Shown one piece after another: positions 63,832 to 64,000 of a DNA stretch of 64,000 bases. Source of the DNA: Bacteroidales bacterium. Lineage in GTDB: Bacteria > Bacteroidota > Bacteroidia > Bacteroidales > F082. The translations under genes and the position numbers were made by a program. Within the stretch, counting starts at the first letter, position 1. Each line of letters begins with the position of its first letter. Under the pieces are notes generated by a model. It had not been told where the DNA came from, made no database searches, and saw nothing but the letters and a program-made list of their open reading frames with translations. Where the stretch lies: the NCBI GenBank assembly GCA_015493525.1, contig WGCY01000044.1, forward strand, positions 1-64,000, read 5' to 3'.

Positions 63832-64000
63832 ATGTTTGAAAAAGAAATATCCATCATTGTAGCCATTGCCGAAAATTATGCCATTGGGAAAGACAACGAC
63901 CTGCTGTGGCACATTTCGGAAGACCTGAAACGTTTTAAACGCCTGACCAAAGGCCATACTGTGGTCATGGGGAAACGTACTTATTTCTCTCTGCCCACAC
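63832..64000 (+). CDS. folA: Dihydrofolate reductase, N-terminal part
   Basis: The frame starts at ATG 63832 and is cut by the window edge after 56 codons. It shows the family pattern I-I-V-A-I-A-E-N-YAIGKDNDLLWHISEDLKRFK, with the catalytic acidic residue (aspartate 31), and VVMGKRTY. The enzyme regenerates tetrahydrofolate used by ThyA, so the pairing is functional. Confidence 0.94.
   Translation, partial: MFEKEISIIVAIAENYAIGKDNDLLWHISEDLKRFKRLTKGHTVVMGKRTYFSLPT

Overview
The window looks like a chromosomal segment of a Bacteroidota (Bacteroidetes) genome, probably Bacteroidales/Marinilabiliales-like. The reasons are promoters of the Bacteroidota type (TTTG about 19 bp upstream of TAnnTTTG, seen best before rpmH, a sigma-factor gene and bamD), absence of clear Shine-Dalgarno sequences, the gene order bamD-rpoZ-coaBC-DUF4835, a Bacteroidota-type serine palmitoyltransferase, a SusC/CirA-type TonB receptor with an N-terminal carboxypeptidase-regulatory domain, and families such as DUF5777 and DUF2807. 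Almost everything is vertical housekeeping DNA; no prophage, insertion sequence or CRISPR array was seen. The exceptions are an AT-rich partial DNA methyltransferase at the left edge, an AAA/DUF4143 ATPase, and several families of short intergenic repeats.

Layout. 0-9 kb: partial methyltransferase, sphingolipid synthesis (spt), REP-like palindromes, bamD-rpoZ-coaBC-DUF4835, then a TonB receptor under a TPP riboswitch and a HAD phosphatase. 9-18 kb: ligA, arginine deiminase (arcA) and a YbaK-type editing protein, with two arrays of one 11-bp tandem repeat placed directly upstream of the ligA and ybaK-like start codons; then a beta-propeller lipoprotein, uvrA and an ECF-like sigma factor. 18-26 kb: CYTH phosphatase, nth, rex, recA-bcp, galK, a Ca2+ antiporter, a K+ channel and a type 4 uracil-DNA glycosylase. 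26-31 kb: tRNA-Leu(UAG)-tig-clpP-clpX, and mazG. 31-40 kb: rlmL-like methylase, rpmH (50 codons), pepD with a neighbouring MFS carrier, rsmG, an ion channel, rnpB RNA, tatA, a MATE exporter and a GSGD-repeat protein. 40-50 kb: DMT and SSS transporters, two duplicated porins, cstA, a compact three-gene cassette ending in an ArsA/Get3-like ATPase, and carbamate kinase. 50-55 kb: a six-gene minus-strand operon joining c-type cytochromes, a Tat/lipoprotein Rieske protein, an OB-fold protein, a YceI protein and a beta-barrel. 55-64 kb: gcvP, the DUF4143 ATPase, hppA, a DUF151 nuclease, thyA and the start of folA.

How it fits together. Rex, arginine deiminase plus carbamate kinase, a membrane pyrophosphatase and glycine cleavage suggest a metabolism that can run with little oxygen and live partly on amino acids and peptides (pepD, cstA). 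The cytochrome/Rieske/beta-barrel operon adds an envelope electron-transfer function that I cannot assign to a described system. The items I consider most worth following are the paired 11-bp repeat arrays at translation starts, the cytochrome-Rieske-barrel operon, and the cstA-linked membrane protein/98-aa protein/ArsA-like ATPase cassette.
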